Positions 26,321 through 35,976 of a stretch of DNA of 64,000 nt are shown piece by piece. This stretch comes from Halopseudomonas aestusnigri. Its GTDB lineage: Bacteria; Pseudomonadota; Gammaproteobacteria; Pseudomonadales; Pseudomonadaceae. Both the position numbers and the translations under genes were made by a program. The notes under the pieces were generated by a model, which did not search any database, had not been told where the DNA came from, and saw nothing but the letters and a program-made list of their open reading frames with translations. The stretch lies in NCBI RefSeq assembly GCF_002197985.1, contig NZ_NBYK01000002.1:378994-442993 (forward strand), written 5' to 3'. Position 1 is the first letter of the stretch, and each line of letters starts with the position of its first letter.

Positions 26321-27625
26321 TTACCGGGCGTTTAGCAAGCCGGATGTCGTATGACAGACGTTTTCGGCACCTTGACGGATTTCCTGCATGATTGAGCTGA
26401 CCTGTTGTATGCGCCCGTTTCCTTCCTCTGCGGTCACACTTGCCGAGCCGATTGTGTCGGTTACCTTGCGAGTCAGATCGCGATTACGCTGAACAACCTC
26501 GGCAATTTCCGCAGTGGACTTGCTCGTACGCGCAGCCAGCTGACGCACTTCATCAGCCACAACCGCAAAGCCACGCCCCTGCTCACCAGCGCGAGCTGCC
26601 TCGATTGCCGCATTTAGCGCAAGGAGATTGGTCTGGTCGGCAATGGCCGAAATGGTTGCCACGATCTCTTCGATATTTCTGGACTGCGCATTGAGGTGCG
26701 CAATCAACTTGCTGGCGTCTGCCATCTGAGCGGCGATGCGTGCCGAGGTATCAACCGCCGCCTGCAGCGATGCCATCCCCTGCTGCGCGATGGCGGCTGT
26801 TTCCTCGGAGGTACTGTTCGCAACCTCTGCTGCCTGACGTACGGCCTGAGCCTGCTCGATCCTGTCGGTGATATCGGTGGCGAACTTGACCACCTTCAGG
26901 ACATTACCCTGCTCATCCACAATGGGGTTGTAGGTCGCTTCCAGCCAGATAGTCCGGCCCTGGCTGTCCAGCCGGTCAAACTGCCCCGACTTGAACTCGC
27001 CACGCCCCAGCTCCGCCCAGAACTCCGGATGCTGACGGATAAAGGCCTCATTGCAGAACATCCGGTGGTGCTTTCCAATGATCTGTTGCAGCGAATAACC
27101 CACCGCTGACAGGAAGTTGCGGTTGGCGGTGATGATCTCGCCATTTGGAGAAAATTCGATCACCGCCAGCGACTTGTCCAGCGCTGTCAGTAACGCCTTC
27201 TGCTCCAGTCGGGCTGCGTGTTCGGCCGTCACATCACTTGCCAGCATCACGACCTTGCTGATTGTGCCGCTCGCATCCGGCACCGGAACATAGGTGGCTT
27301 CGAGCCAGAGGGGCTGGCCGCGGGCGCCCAGTCGACGGTAGGTCCCGGCGCAGGACCTGCCCTGTGCCAGAGCAGTCCAGAACGGATGCCTCGCGCCGTC
27401 AGATCGCTCCTTGGCGTCGCACAAATGGTCGTGTGACTGACCAATCAAACGTTCGCGGGAGTAGCCCAGCAACGTCAGCATTGCCGTATTTGCATCAATA
27501 ATCTGGCCATCCGGCGTGCATTCAAGGCAAGCCATGTGGGTTTTCAATGCGCTGATTTGCGCTTTTTGTTCTGCCAGATCGCGGCTCTGATTCTTGTACA
27601 AATATTTAAGTTTTCTGTTAAACAT
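26321..27625 (-). CDS. BdlA-like PAS-PAS methyl-accepting signalling protein
   Basis: Soluble receptor-type protein of 434 residues with no transmembrane segment. After a helical start come two PAS domains (about 30-140 and 150-265) with parallel phrases [27 protein letters not shown] and [27 protein letters not shown], then a signalling coiled coil with the tip [20 protein letters not shown]. This is the architecture of BdlA, the biofilm dispersion receptor of P. aeruginosa (417 residues), and of Aer-like redox sensors. A role in dispersion or energy taxis is inferred from that. The gene is convergent with the Cache receptor; the pair are not paralogs across their input domains. Confidence 0.88.
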   Translation of the reverse strand: MFNRKLKYLYKNQSRDLAEQKAQISALKTHMACLECTPDGQIIDANTAMLTLLGYSRERLIGQSHDHLCDAKERSDGARHPFWTALAQGRSCAGTYRRLGARGQPLWLEATYVPVPDASGTISKVVMLASDVTAEHAARLEQKALLTALDKSLAVIEFSPNGEIITANRNFLSAVGYSLQQIIGKHHRMFCNEAFIRQHPEFWAELGRGEFKSGQFDRLDSQGRTIWLEATYNPIVDEQGNVLKVVKFATDITDRIEQAQAVRQAAEVANSTSEETAAIAQQGMASLQAAVDTSARIAAQMADASKLIAHLNAQSRNIEEIVATISAIADQTNLLALNAAIEAARAGEQGRGFAVVADEVRQLAARTSKSTAEIAEVVQRNRDLTRKVTDTIGSASVTAEEGNGRIQQVSSIMQEIRQGAENVCHTTSGLLNAR

Positions 27626-27920
27626 GCAAGAAGGCTCTGCGGATGAGAAATAGGCAGGAATCGATTAAATTACGAAAAAAATAACAATTACAAAACACTA
27701 TGGTGCATTTTTAAGCGAGTGTCTTGGCATCGAGTGCTGGTGCCACTACACACAAAAGCTACCAAAAGTTATACGCAATGTATACAAGCGAAAACAAAAG
27801 GTCAGACAAAACCGTGCCTCGGGGCTGCGTGGCACACCCGGCGACAGGTAGTAAGGAGATGTTTTGGGCTAGGTGTCAGCCGCGCAGCCATAGGGCCGGC
27901 GACGGCTGGTTACAGGATCC
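27626..27920. other. Intergenic region without visible gene
   Basis: The 295 bases upstream of the BdlA-like gene are A/T-rich near 27640-27715, which fits a promoter region for that minus-strand gene. I see no gene or repeat. A small 7-bp hairpin (ATCCTCA-GAG-TGAGGAT) overlaps the stop of the phosphoribosyltransferase gene. Confidence 0.4.
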
Positions 27921-28490
27921 TCAGAGTGAGGATAGATGCGGCTGGAGAATTTCGTACAGGGCAGGACGATTAGCCTTGATCTCTTCAGCACTCAAGCCTT
28001 CCAGCGAGTGCGGGTACTTGAGCCAGGCGTCAGTGCTGTGCAGATAGTAATGCGGTTCCCAGTCCAGTTCGTTGCGGCTGGGTTTGTAGTACGGAACAGC
28101 AACACGGATATCATTGGGCGTGTTCAAACGTGCCTTGTTGCGCAGCTCGTTGATTATCGCTTCGAGCGAGCGTCCGGTATCAAACACGTCATCAACAATC
28201 AGCAAAGAATCCTCGTGGGTCACATGCTTGACCAGGTAGTTGAGGCCGTGAACCCGGACCTCTTTGCTCTGCTGATCGATGCCGTGATAGGAAGATGTGC
28301 GAATCGCGATGTTGTCGGTATGAACGCCGTGATAGTCGAGGAACTCCTGGACAGCGATACCCATAGGTACGCCACCTCGCCAGACCGCTATCATGAAGGT
28401 CGGACGAAAGCCGGAATTGAGGATCTGCGCGGCCAGACTGAACGCGTCTTCGAGCAGACTTTGTGCACTAAGGTATTGTTTCTCAGCCAT
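27921..28490 (-). CDS. Phosphoribosyltransferase (hypoxanthine-PRTase-like), copy 1
   Basis: Type I phosphoribosyltransferase of 189 residues. The PRPP-binding motif is LLIVDDVFDTGRS, preceded by the FMIAVWRGG pyrophosphate-loop region. It belongs to the group annotated as hypoxanthine PRTase-like and may act in purine salvage. A divergent paralog at 28520 shares the same layout (SGFRPxFxxxxWRGG, VRVHGLNYL / IRVHGTHYL), separated by only 29 bases or more, depending on the start of that gene. No other purine gene is nearby. Confidence 0.85.
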   Translation of the reverse strand: MAEKQYLSAQSLLEDAFSLAAQILNSGFRPTFMIAVWRGGVPMGIAVQEFLDYHGVHTDNIAIRTSSYHGIDQQSKEVRVHGLNYLVKHVTHEDSLLIVDDVFDTGRSLEAIINELRNKARLNTPNDIRVAVPYYKPSRNELDWEPHYYLHSTDAWLKYPHSLEGLSAEEIKANRPALYEILQPHLSSL

Positions 28491-28519
28491 AAGACCGTAA
28501 GCTTCTCCAGAATCGCGAC

Positions 28520-29170
28520 ATGATCACACCAGAGGGAGCCGCCTTGCAAGCCATGAACCAATCCAATTCCACGCAACAAAGGCCGCGCAACCGCCGTTTC
28601 CTTGATGAAAACCAGCTCATCGAAGACGCCTTTCGCCTGGGCGTCCAGGTATTTGAGAGCGGCTTTCGCCCCAACTTCATCGTAGGCCTCTGGCGCGGTG
28701 GCAGCACCGTCGGCATCTACGTACAGGAATGCCTGCAAACACTCGGCGTGAAGACGGACCACATTGCGCTGCGCACCTCTTACCGCGGCATGGACCATTA
28801 CGACGCGATGGTCGCCGCACCAGAAGCGGAAATCCGCGTACATGGCACCCACTATCTGCTCGACAACCTGAACCGGGAAGACCGGCTGCTGATCGTTGAT
28901 GATGCATTTGGTACCGGGCACAGCGTTCAAGCCGTAATCGGCAAGCTGAAAGGCCAGCTCAAGCGCAACATGCCAATCGACACCCGCATTGCAACGCTTT
29001 ATAAACGTGCCGGCGCCGCAAAAACAGACTTGCAACCTGACTTCTGTCTGCACACCACCGAAGACTGGCTGGTGTTCCCCTACGAGATGAATGGCCTGAG
29101 TCGCGCCGAAATCGACGCCAACAAGCCGTACCTCGGTTCTATCCTCGATTCGGTAAAGCCGCTTGTCTGA
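28520..29170 (+). CDS. Phosphoribosyltransferase, divergent paralog, copy 2
   Basis: Up to 216 residues, paralogous to the gene on the opposite strand. The PRPP motif reads LLIVDDAFGTGHS, where copy 1 has DDVFDTGRS: the acidic pair and TG are kept, but the middle Asp is Gly. That may alter activity or specificity. The start is uncertain: ATG at 28520, TTG at 28544 (GGGAG 5 bases upstream) or ATG at 28553. The first two add residues not seen in copy 1; the core homology starts near RRFLDENQLIEDAF. Confidence 0.82.
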   Translation: MITPEGAALQAMNQSNSTQQRPRNRRFLDENQLIEDAFRLGVQVFESGFRPNFIVGLWRGGSTVGIYVQECLQTLGVKTDHIALRTSYRGMDHYDAMVAAPEAEIRVHGTHYLLDNLNREDRLLIVDDAFGTGHSVQAVIGKLKGQLKRNMPIDTRIATLYKRAGAAKTDLQPDFCLHTTEDWLVFPYEMNGLSRAEIDANKPYLGSILDSVKPLV

Positions 29171-29314
29171 CTGCACGCCCGGTGGTGCGCTCACACCGCC
29201 GGGCTATCAATGTTCCCCTGCCTGCCGTCTAACCCATTCGGGCTAGTCACTGGACTGTACGGCCCACGCTGGTTACCTTTCATCAACACCTGCGCGTTTG
29301 TGACAACAAAAGAC

Positions 29315-29322
29315 AATAAAAA
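29315..29322 (+). promoter_or_regulatory. Possible Hfq/Crc-type A-rich motif at a start codon
   Basis: AATAAAAA fits the AANAANAA pattern bound by Hfq/Crc in Pseudomonas catabolite repression. It abuts the start codon of the binding-protein gene, which has no Shine-Dalgarno sequence. Motif match only. Confidence 0.35.
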
Positions 29323-30113
29323 TGAACATGCATAAAACGCCCGGTCTGTGGATGCGTATTGCTGTCGCCAGTCTGCTGCTGCTCGCTCCTACGACCTCTG
29401 CCATTGCTAATGACCAGGACTTGCCGGTACTGACAGCGGGTTACATCCAATTCCCGCCGATTGCCTACACCGACGAACAGGGGCATGCTCGGGGGGCAAT
29501 CATCGAGCTGACCAACGAGTTGGCTGCGGCAAGCGGGTATCGGGTCGATTGGAAGTCCTATCCGATCAATCGGATCTACCGCAGCCTGGACACTGGCGAC
29601 ATTGACTTGTGGCCCGGCTCACCGCAGGTGCCTGCCCTGCAGGACTTCACTGTTGAGTCCAGCTCTCTGGGAGTGCGAGTAAAACTCTGCGCATTCGCAC
29701 TGCAGGGCACGCCGCGGATCAGCCACTACCAGGACCTGGCCAACCACGATCTGGTGCTGATTCGCGGTTACACCTATCGCGAGCAGCTCAACCGGGTGAT
29801 CTCGGAGAACCATTACCACCCGATTGTTGCTCCGGACCACACCGCAGCGATGGAAATTCTGCTGCGCGGCCGCGCTCAATACCTGATCAGCTATGGCCAC
29901 CCGATGCAGGAAGCGCTGGCTGACTATCCACTGCAGGGTGCGCGCTGTGATCAACTGGATGAATGGCCACTGGTATACGTGATTTCAAAGCGCAATCCGC
30001 AGGCAGAGGAAATCGCCGAGGCGCTGGATAGCGCCTATCTGGAATGGCGCGAAGCAAACCCCGAGCCGCGCCGACTGCGTGGCGTGCGAAATCGGCTGGC
30101 CACAGCACACTAG
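29322..30113 (+). CDS. Periplasmic solute-binding protein, SBP family 3-like
   Basis: Protein of 263 residues with a signal peptide (cleavage around TSAIANDQ) and the type II periplasmic binding fold of amino-acid binding proteins: LPVLTAGYIQFPPIAYTDEQG, AIIELTNELAAASGY, and the DIDLWPGSP strand. No ABC permease or ATPase genes adjoin it, so it could be an orphan binding protein or sensor subunit. There is no Shine-Dalgarno sequence; the leader is A-rich (AATAAAAA next to the ATG). A second in-frame ATG lies at 29328. Its stop overlaps the convergent GST-like gene by 4 bases. Confidence 0.84.
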   Translation: MNMHKTPGLWMRIAVASLLLLAPTTSAIANDQDLPVLTAGYIQFPPIAYTDEQGHARGAIIELTNELAAASGYRVDWKSYPINRIYRSLDTGDIDLWPGSPQVPALQDFTVESSSLGVRVKLCAFALQGTPRISHYQDLANHDLVLIRGYTYREQLNRVISENHYHPIVAPDHTAAMEILLRGRAQYLISYGHPMQEALADYPLQGARCDQLDEWPLVYVISKRNPQAEEIAEALDSAYLEWREANPEPRRLRGVRNRLATAH

Positions 30114-31249
30114 GCTGTCGCAGGCATTTCCCATACCTCGATATTACTCCGCCGCCCTACCCTCCAGGTGCGACCAAGACTCACCGCATCTGCCAGCCCC
30201 AGCTCCGCCAGCTGCGCCTGAACAGCGCCGCGTTCGGCAACGGGTAGTGCCCGCAAGGTATCGGACGCACGTTGCAGTACATACAGCAGATAAGGCTCTA
30301 CACCCACCTCTATCGGCGCCCCGCGAAAGCACGTGTGCACCATGCCGACTTGCCGAATCTGCGGCTTCTCCGTCACCGGCGTGCCACTGGCCGGCTTCAG
30401 TTCGGCAACCCAGGCGTCAAGGTATGCCAGTTTGTCGGTCAGCTCTGGGAAGATGTCCTCGGCAATATGTGCAAGCACCGGGATCAGAGTGGGAGGTAAT
30501 GCATCACCGGCGGGAAACCCCGGTTCGGCTTGCGCATACTCGACGACATCGAGCCCCGGCGCCGTCATGCGTTCGACCCAGCGATGAACTCTGGGAGCGC
30601 GCTGCTGCATGATGGTCAGCGGTACCGGATCACGGCCAAGGTGCGCAAACATAGGCCCGATCAGGCCGTAATCGGCGATCGACGGTTGTGTGCCCAGCAG
30701 ATACGGCCAGTCGGCAAAGTGCCGCTCCAGGCGATCAAGCAGCTGCAGAAACGACGTTTCAATCAACGGAATGCTTTCGGTGTTGACTCCCAGTCTTGGC
30801 AGGTATGAGTTCATCCGCCCCATGATCTGCTCGGCCATTTTCGGCCCGGAACCAAGCGTAAAGGCGCAGCGCAGGAATGCCTCCTGTTCTGCCCGATAGG
30901 ACCAGCGATAGTGCATCGCATGCTTGAGCATCGCCTGGCCACCGTAGTACTCGATGATAATCGCAACAATGTGCTGCAGCGGTGTTTGCGGGTAGGCCGG
31001 CCATGGCACGCCCTGCGCCTCCAGATGATCGATGATATCAATGGTGTCCTGAATCACCGCGCCATCAGGCGTTTCCAGCACCGGGATAATGCCTCTGCCT
31101 ATTTGCGGCAGGATGCGGTTTGCGAAGTCGGGATGCCAGGTTGGCACCTCGATATAGGGCAACCCCTGGTTACGCAGATAACAACGGGCCTTGCCGGTAT
31201 ACAGCGAATGCGAGGCACCATACAGGCGATAGGCTGAGGCAGATTTCAT
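30110..31249 (-). CDS. Glutathione S-transferase family protein, long form
   Basis: Protein of 379 residues, longer than a classical GST (about 210). The N-terminus is a thioredoxin-like GST domain (YRLYGASHSLYTGKARCYLRN; GIIPVLETPDG; IQDTIDIIDHLE), followed by a helical GST C-domain (about 90-250) and an extra C-terminal region of about 120 residues of unknown fold. GGAG precedes the ATG at 31249. The substrate is unknown. It converges on the binding-protein gene. Confidence 0.82.
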   Translation of the reverse strand: MKSASAYRLYGASHSLYTGKARCYLRNQGLPYIEVPTWHPDFANRILPQIGRGIIPVLETPDGAVIQDTIDIIDHLEAQGVPWPAYPQTPLQHIVAIIIEYYGGQAMLKHAMHYRWSYRAEQEAFLRCAFTLGSGPKMAEQIMGRMNSYLPRLGVNTESIPLIETSFLQLLDRLERHFADWPYLLGTQPSIADYGLIGPMFAHLGRDPVPLTIMQQRAPRVHRWVERMTAPGLDVVEYAQAEPGFPAGDALPPTLIPVLAHIAEDIFPELTDKLAYLDAWVAELKPASGTPVTEKPQIRQVGMVHTCFRGAPIEVGVEPYLLYVLQRASDTLRALPVAERGAVQAQLAELGLADAVSLGRTWRVGRRSNIEVWEMPATA

Positions 31250-31377
31250 TGGGGCTCCCGGGTTAATTGTTCGTTCTTCCTGCAACGGATACTGCCAGCG
31301 TCACAGAAGGCAGACAAGATGGGAGTTTGTCTCGCCAATACCGCCTCTCCCGTTTCAGAAGAGGCGGCACCATGGAT

Positions 31378-31896
31378 TCACGCCGCGAGAGGGCTACGCC
31401 AGTCGTCCGACCCCGACGTACCGGACACTTCATGGGTCCAGACAATCTTGCGGTAGGTGAAATAAACGTCCTCAAGGTGGGTGAAGTGGGCCTTGCTCGG
31501 ATCCTGGCAGTTAGGCATGTGCGACTGCACGTCCACGATGATTGCATCCTGCAGTTCGATGGTGAAATAGTGCTCCTGGGTGCCGGTAGCCGAGGTGCGA
31601 TACCACTCGAGACGGCAGCGAGACAGCCGTTCACCCGAGGTAAGGGCGCTGAAAATCAGCGGTGAGGACTTGTCGAACACCTTGGTAATCATCAGCGGTT
31701 TGTGCACCCGTTGCCCCGTCGGCTGACCCGACTGCGGGTCGCGCGGAATAATGACCTGATGATTGAAGCCCTGCACCAGCACCTGATCTTCGTGTCCTTC
31801 CTGAAAAATGTTGCCGACCGAATCTTCAGTGAACGTGCCAGCGGTGATCAGACCCTGCTTGGTGCCTTCAATAGTGAGATAGGCTGGGGTTGGCAT
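31378..31896 (-). CDS. Hcp family type VI secretion protein (HcpA type), orphan
   Basis: Tube and effector-carrier protein of the type VI secretion system; 172 residues, the exact length of the P. aeruginosa HcpA/B/C group. Conserved stretches include MPTPAYLTIEGTKQGLI, EDSVGNIFQEGHEDQV, SGQPTGQRVHKPL, WYRTSATGTQEHYFT, MPNCQDPSKA and the end GTSGSDDWRSPL. AAGGAG lies well placed before the ATG. No other T6SS gene (tss, vgrG or effector) is in the window, so it would serve a T6SS elsewhere. A weak sigma-54-like site lies about 55-70 bases upstream. Confidence 0.93.
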   Translation of the reverse strand: MPTPAYLTIEGTKQGLITAGTFTEDSVGNIFQEGHEDQVLVQGFNHQVIIPRDPQSGQPTGQRVHKPLMITKVFDKSSPLIFSALTSGERLSRCRLEWYRTSATGTQEHYFTIELQDAIIVDVQSHMPNCQDPSKAHFTHLEDVYFTYRKIVWTHEVSGTSGSDDWRSPLAA

Positions 31897-31949
31897 CTGT
31901 GCTCCTTGCGTGTGTCAATGATCCCGGGAATGCCGGGTTCAAGAACACG

Positions 31950-31966
31950 TACAAAAGCCACGCCAG
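31950..31966 (-). promoter_or_regulatory. Weak sigma-54-like promoter upstream of hcp
   Basis: On the minus strand CTGGCGTG-N4-TTGTA resembles the sigma-54 consensus YTGGCACG-N4-TTGCW, at a suitable distance from the hcp start. The -12 element lacks the conserved C, so this is tentative. Confidence 0.28.
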
Positions 31967-31995
31967 GTAATTGAAATCGATTTATATCATTACCT
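31965..31995. repeat. 7-bp inverted repeat in the hcp upstream region
   Basis: AGGTAAT (31965-31971) and ATTACCT (31989-31995) flank a 17-base A/T-rich spacer just upstream of the possible sigma-54 site. It could be a protein-binding site or chance. Confidence 0.35.
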
Positions 31996-32097
31996 TATGA
32001 AGAAAACCTCACAACAGTTCTCGAATCAGGGCCGCGCTCCAACCCTGAAATTGGGCAATTTCCACCGGCCTGTTGCGCAGCTACCTGCGCAACAGGC

Positions 32098-33636
32098 TCA
32101 GTGACCGGGCCTTACCGCTGCGAGATAACGCCCCGTCAACCAGGCAGCGCCCAGCATTACCACAGCGCCTATCAATGCGTTGGTCTGCAGTGCCTGGGTG
32201 AAGCTGACCTGCACTGCAGACATGACCGCTGCGGCCAGCGCGTCCGGCAAATGTGACGCCAGCCCGAGCGCACCGCCAACCGTATCGCTGGCCACTTCAA
32301 GCTGATGGTCGCTCAGCCCGGACGGCATCAACTCGAGCATGCGGTAACGATACACGGCCGCACCGATACTGCCGATCACCGCGATACCCAGCGCCATGCC
32401 CATCTCGGTTGCGGTTTCGGAGGTTGCTGCAGCCGCGCCGGTTTTCTCCGGTGGTGCCGAGCCGATCACCAGATCGGTCCCCAGAATCATCATCGGCATG
32501 ATGCCGATGCCCAGTAACACAGTGGCCAGCACCATCAGTCCCGGCCCGGGATAGCGGCCGATCAGCAGCAACGCAACAAACCCCGCAACAGCAACCAGCA
32601 AGCCACCACTGATCAGCACCCGCGGAGCAAGCCAGCGGGCCATGCGCGGCACCAGCAGGGATGCTGCGGTCTGTAACAGCGCCGACGGCAGCATGACCAG
32701 CCCTGCCTGCAGCGGCGTCATGCCCAGTGCCCCCTGCAGATACTGAAAAATCAGCAGCCAGGCCCCGGACAGCGCCAGAATGCACAGCATCATTGCCGCG
32801 ACGGATACACTGAACGCGGGTTGACGAAACAGCGCGAGGTCGAACATCGGCTCGGCAAGCCGACGCTGCCGGCGAACAAACAGGGTGCCAACCAGCAAAC
32901 CGGCCAGCAGGGCGCTGCTGGCCAGCAGATTGAGTCCGTCACGGGCGCTGTCTTTGATGCCAAAAATCAACAACAACACCGCACAGATGCACAGCAACGC
33001 GCTGGTCAGATCCAGACGCCCGGCCTGCTCGTCACGAAACTCCGGCAACAGCCAGGGGCCGACCAGCAGTAACAGCACCATTACCGGTACAGCCAGCAGA
33101 AACACCGAGCCCCACCAGAAGAACGCCAGCATGACGCCGCCAACCAGCGGGCCGATAGCACTGCCGACAATAAAGCCGGTCATCCAGATGGTTATCGCCA
33201 GGGTACGTTCGTGCTCGACGTGAAACATGTTGCGAATGAGGGCAAGGGTTGATGGCATCAGCGTCGCCCCGGCAACACCGAGCAGCGCACGGGTGGCAAT
33301 CAGCATCATTGAACTATGGGCAAAGGCTGCAGCCAGGGAGGCCAGCCCGAACGCCGTGGCGCCAATGAGCAACAGGCGCCGCCGGCCGATCCGGTCACCC
33401 AGTGTTCCCATGGTGATCAGGAAACCTGCCACCATGAAACCGTAAATATCGAGGATCCAGAGCAGCTCGGAGCTGGACGGCTCGAGATCGGCACTCAGGT
33501 GGGGAGCCGCCAGATGCAGCACGGTCATATCCAGAGCCAGCAGCAACGTGGGAAGCACAAGTACCGCAAGGCCCAGCCATTCGCGGCGGCCAGCCCGTGG
33601 ATACTCGGGAGATGATGAAGAGGGTGTATTTGGCAT
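32098..33636 (-). CDS. MFS multidrug transporter, QacA/EmrB (14-helix) type
   Basis: Inner-membrane proton-driven exporter of 512 residues. The DHA2-family signatures are visible: [19 protein letters not shown] in helix 1, [30 protein letters not shown] (motif A with D-x-x-GRR) and the motif C-like [16 protein letters not shown]; about 14 hydrophobic segments follow. It probably exports cationic drugs or quaternary ammonium compounds, as SmvA and QacA do. The ATG at 33636 follows AAGGAGG; a longer start at 33687 is not needed. It is divergent from metG, with a gap of 189 bases. No TetR or MarR regulator adjoins it. Confidence 0.9.
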   Translation of the reverse strand: MPNTPSSSSPEYPRAGRREWLGLAVLVLPTLLLALDMTVLHLAAPHLSADLEPSSSELLWILDIYGFMVAGFLITMGTLGDRIGRRRLLLIGATAFGLASLAAAFAHSSMMLIATRALLGVAGATLMPSTLALIRNMFHVEHERTLAITIWMTGFIVGSAIGPLVGGVMLAFFWWGSVFLLAVPVMVLLLLVGPWLLPEFRDEQAGRLDLTSALLCICAVLLLIFGIKDSARDGLNLLASSALLAGLLVGTLFVRRQRRLAEPMFDLALFRQPAFSVSVAAMMLCILALSGAWLLIFQYLQGALGMTPLQAGLVMLPSALLQTAASLLVPRMARWLAPRVLISGGLLVAVAGFVALLLIGRYPGPGLMVLATVLLGIGIMPMMILGTDLVIGSAPPEKTGAAAATSETATEMGMALGIAVIGSIGAAVYRYRMLELMPSGLSDHQLEVASDTVGGALGLASHLPDALAAAVMSAVQVSFTQALQTNALIGAVVMLGAAWLTGRYLAAVRPGH

Positions 33637-33825
33637 GGCGCCTCCTTGCAGGCCGACCTTATACGCCGGCGCCAATCGCCTCGGCAAGATACAGTTGCAA
33701 CGGCAAATTACGGCACAGCAGTCTGCACAGGCGCTGCCAGGTTCGTGCCGAGACTCCCTTCACTGCGCCCCTTCTGCTATCATCCCAGCCCTTTCACGTT
33801 CAACCGCAAAGTATCCCAAACGCCC

Positions 33826-35874
33826 ATGTCCGATATCGCCGCGACTCGTCAGATCCTCGTTACCAGCGCCCTGCCCTATGCCAACGGTTCAATCCACCTT
33901 GGGCACATGCTGGAGTACATTCAGACCGACATTTGGGTTCGCTTCCAGAAGCTGCGCGGTCACCAGGCCGTATACGTCTGTGCTGACGACGCGCACGGCT
34001 CCGCCATCATGCTGCGCGCCGAGAAGGAAGGCATCACCTCCGAACAGCTGATCGCCAACGTCCACGCCGAGCACTCGGCCGACTTCGCGGACTTTCTGGT
34101 CAACTTCGACAACTTCTACTCCACCCACTCGGAGGAGAATCGGGAGCTGTCCGAACTGATTTACACCCGGCTGAAAGAGGCTGGCCACATCAGCACCCGC
34201 TCGGTGACCCAGTACTACGATCCGGAAAAGGGCATGTTCCTGGCTGACCGGTTCATCAAGGGCACCTGTCCCAAGTGCGCGGCCGAGGATCAGTATGGCG
34301 ACAACTGCGAAAAATGCGGCGCCACCTACGAGCCGACCGAACTGAAAGACCCGCGCTCGGCCATTTCCGGCGCTACCCCGGTACTGAAGGATTCCAAGCA
34401 TTTCTTCTTCCGCCTGCAGGACTTCACCGACATGCTCAAGCAGTGGACCCGCAGCGGTGCCCTGCAGGACGCGGTCGCCAACAAGATCGCCGAATGGCTC
34501 GACAGCGGCCTGCAGGAATGGGACATCAGCCGTGACGCGCCCTACTTCGGCTTCGAGATTCCAGGCGAGCCCGGCAAGTACTTTTACGTCTGGCTGGACG
34601 CACCAATCGGTTACATGGCCAGCTTCAAGAACCTCTGCAGCCGCCGCCCCGAGCTGAGCTTCGATGGTTTCTGGAATGCGGACTCCAGCGCCGAGCTGTA
34701 CCACTTCATCGGCAAGGATATCGTCAACTTCCACACCCTGTTCTGGCCGGCGATGCTGGAAGGCGCAGGCTTCCGCAAGCCGACTGCAGTCAACGTACAC
34801 GGCTACCTGACGGTCAACGGTCAGAAAATGTCCAAGTCGCGCGGCACCTTTATCAAGGCGCGCACCTATCTGGATCATCTGAACCCCGAGTATCTGCGTT
34901 ATTACTACGCCGCCAAGCTGGGTCGGGGCGTAGAGGATCTGGATCTGAACCTGGAAGACTTCGTGCAGAAGGTCAACTCGGACCTGGTCGGCAAGGTGGT
35001 CAACATCGCCAGCCGCTGCGCCGGCTTCATTCACAAGGGCAACGGCGGCGTCATGGTCGAGGCCAACCTGGCTCCGGAGCTGAGCAGCGCCTTTGTCGAC
35101 GCGGCACCGAGCATCGCCGACGCCTACGAGAAGCGTGATTTCTCCCGCGCCATGCGCGAAATCATGGCGCTGGCGGACAAGGCTAACGCCTGGATTGCCG
35201 ACAAGGCACCGTGGGCATTGAACAAGCAGGAAGGCAAACAGGACGAGGTCCAGGCCATCTGCGCCCTGGGCATCAACCTGTTCCGCCAGCTGGTGATCTT
35301 CCTCAAGCCGGTTTTGCCGACGCTGGCGGCCGACGCAGAGGCATTCCTCAATGTTGCGCCACTGCGCTGGGACGATCACAAGGCGCTGCTGACCAACCAT
35401 CAGCTGAACGCGTTCAAGCCGCTGCTGGCCCGTATTGAGCCGGCGAAGATTGACGCCATGATCGATGCCTCCAGGGAAGATCTGGCTGCAGCCGAGAGCA
35501 CTGCCCCGGCGGGTAATGGCGAGCTGGTCAAGGAACCGCTGGCCGAGGAAATCAACTTCGACGCCTTTGCCGCCGTTGACCTGCGCGTGGCGTTGATCGA
35601 GAAGTGCGAGTTTGTTGAAGGTGCCGACAAATTGCTGCGCCTGAGCCTTGATATCGGCGATGCCAAACGCAACGTATTCTCCGGCATCAAGAGCGCCTAC
35701 CCGGATCCGAGCAAGCTGGAAGGCCGCCTGACCCTCTATGTTGCCAACCTGGCACCGCGCAAGATGAAGTTCGGCGTTTCCGAAGGCATGGTGCTGGCGG
35801 CAGGCCCGGGCGGTGAAGAGATCTTCCTGCTCAGCCCGGATCAGGGCGCCAAGCCGGGCCAGCGGGTCAAGTAA
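33826..35874 (+). CDS. metG: Methionyl-tRNA synthetase
   Basis: Class I aminoacyl-tRNA synthetase of 682 residues. The HIGH motif is HLGH (24-27), the zinc knuckle is [17 protein letters not shown], and KMSKS is at 334-338. The C-terminal tRNA-binding dimerisation domain is present (about 580-682; [26 protein letters not shown]), so this is the E. coli-like dimeric type. I chose ATG 33826 because the catalytic domain begins there; the frame is open further upstream into the MFS promoter area without a better start. metG near rsxA is also the order in P. aeruginosa. Confidence 0.97.
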   Translation: MSDIAATRQILVTSALPYANGSIHLGHMLEYIQTDIWVRFQKLRGHQAVYVCADDAHGSAIMLRAEKEGITSEQLIANVHAEHSADFADFLVNFDNFYSTHSEENRELSELIYTRLKEAGHISTRSVTQYYDPEKGMFLADRFIKGTCPKCAAEDQYGDNCEKCGATYEPTELKDPRSAISGATPVLKDSKHFFFRLQDFTDMLKQWTRSGALQDAVANKIAEWLDSGLQEWDISRDAPYFGFEIPGEPGKYFYVWLDAPIGYMASFKNLCSRRPELSFDGFWNADSSAELYHFIGKDIVNFHTLFWPAMLEGAGFRKPTAVNVHGYLTVNGQKMSKSRGTFIKARTYLDHLNPEYLRYYYAAKLGRGVEDLDLNLEDFVQKVNSDLVGKVVNIASRCAGFIHKGNGGVMVEANLAPELSSAFVDAAPSIADAYEKRDFSRAMREIMALADKANAWIADKAPWALNKQEGKQDEVQAICALGINLFRQLVIFLKPVLPTLAADAEAFLNVAPLRWDDHKALLTNHQLNAFKPLLARIEPAKIDAMIDASREDLAAAESTAPAGNGELVKEPLAEEINFDAFAAVDLRVALIEKCEFVEGADKLLRLSLDIGDAKRNVFSGIKSAYPDPSKLEGRLTLYVANLAPRKMKFGVSEGMVLAAGPGGEEIFLLSPDQGAKPGQRVK

Positions 35875-35890
35875 GCGGTAGAGCAATCGC

Positions 35891-35909
35891 CGGGCGGCTG
35901 TGCCGCCCG
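35891..35909 (+). terminator. Hairpin between metG and rsxA
   Basis: CGGGCGGC (35891-35898) and GCCGCCCG (35902-35909) form an 8-bp GC-rich stem with a 3-base loop, 17 bases after the metG stop. There is no T-run, so it may be a weak terminator or only a processing barrier. Confidence 0.45.
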
Positions 35910-35976
35910 ATTAGCCGGGACCGGCCGAGCAGCCAGAAGAGCTGCACAACGCCGGCCACACATGGGGTTGGGTTAC

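Noticed and set aside
33889..35886. Minus-strand open frame of 665 codons opposite metG
   Set aside because: Shadow of metG; Val/Gln/His-rich composition typical of an antisense frame.
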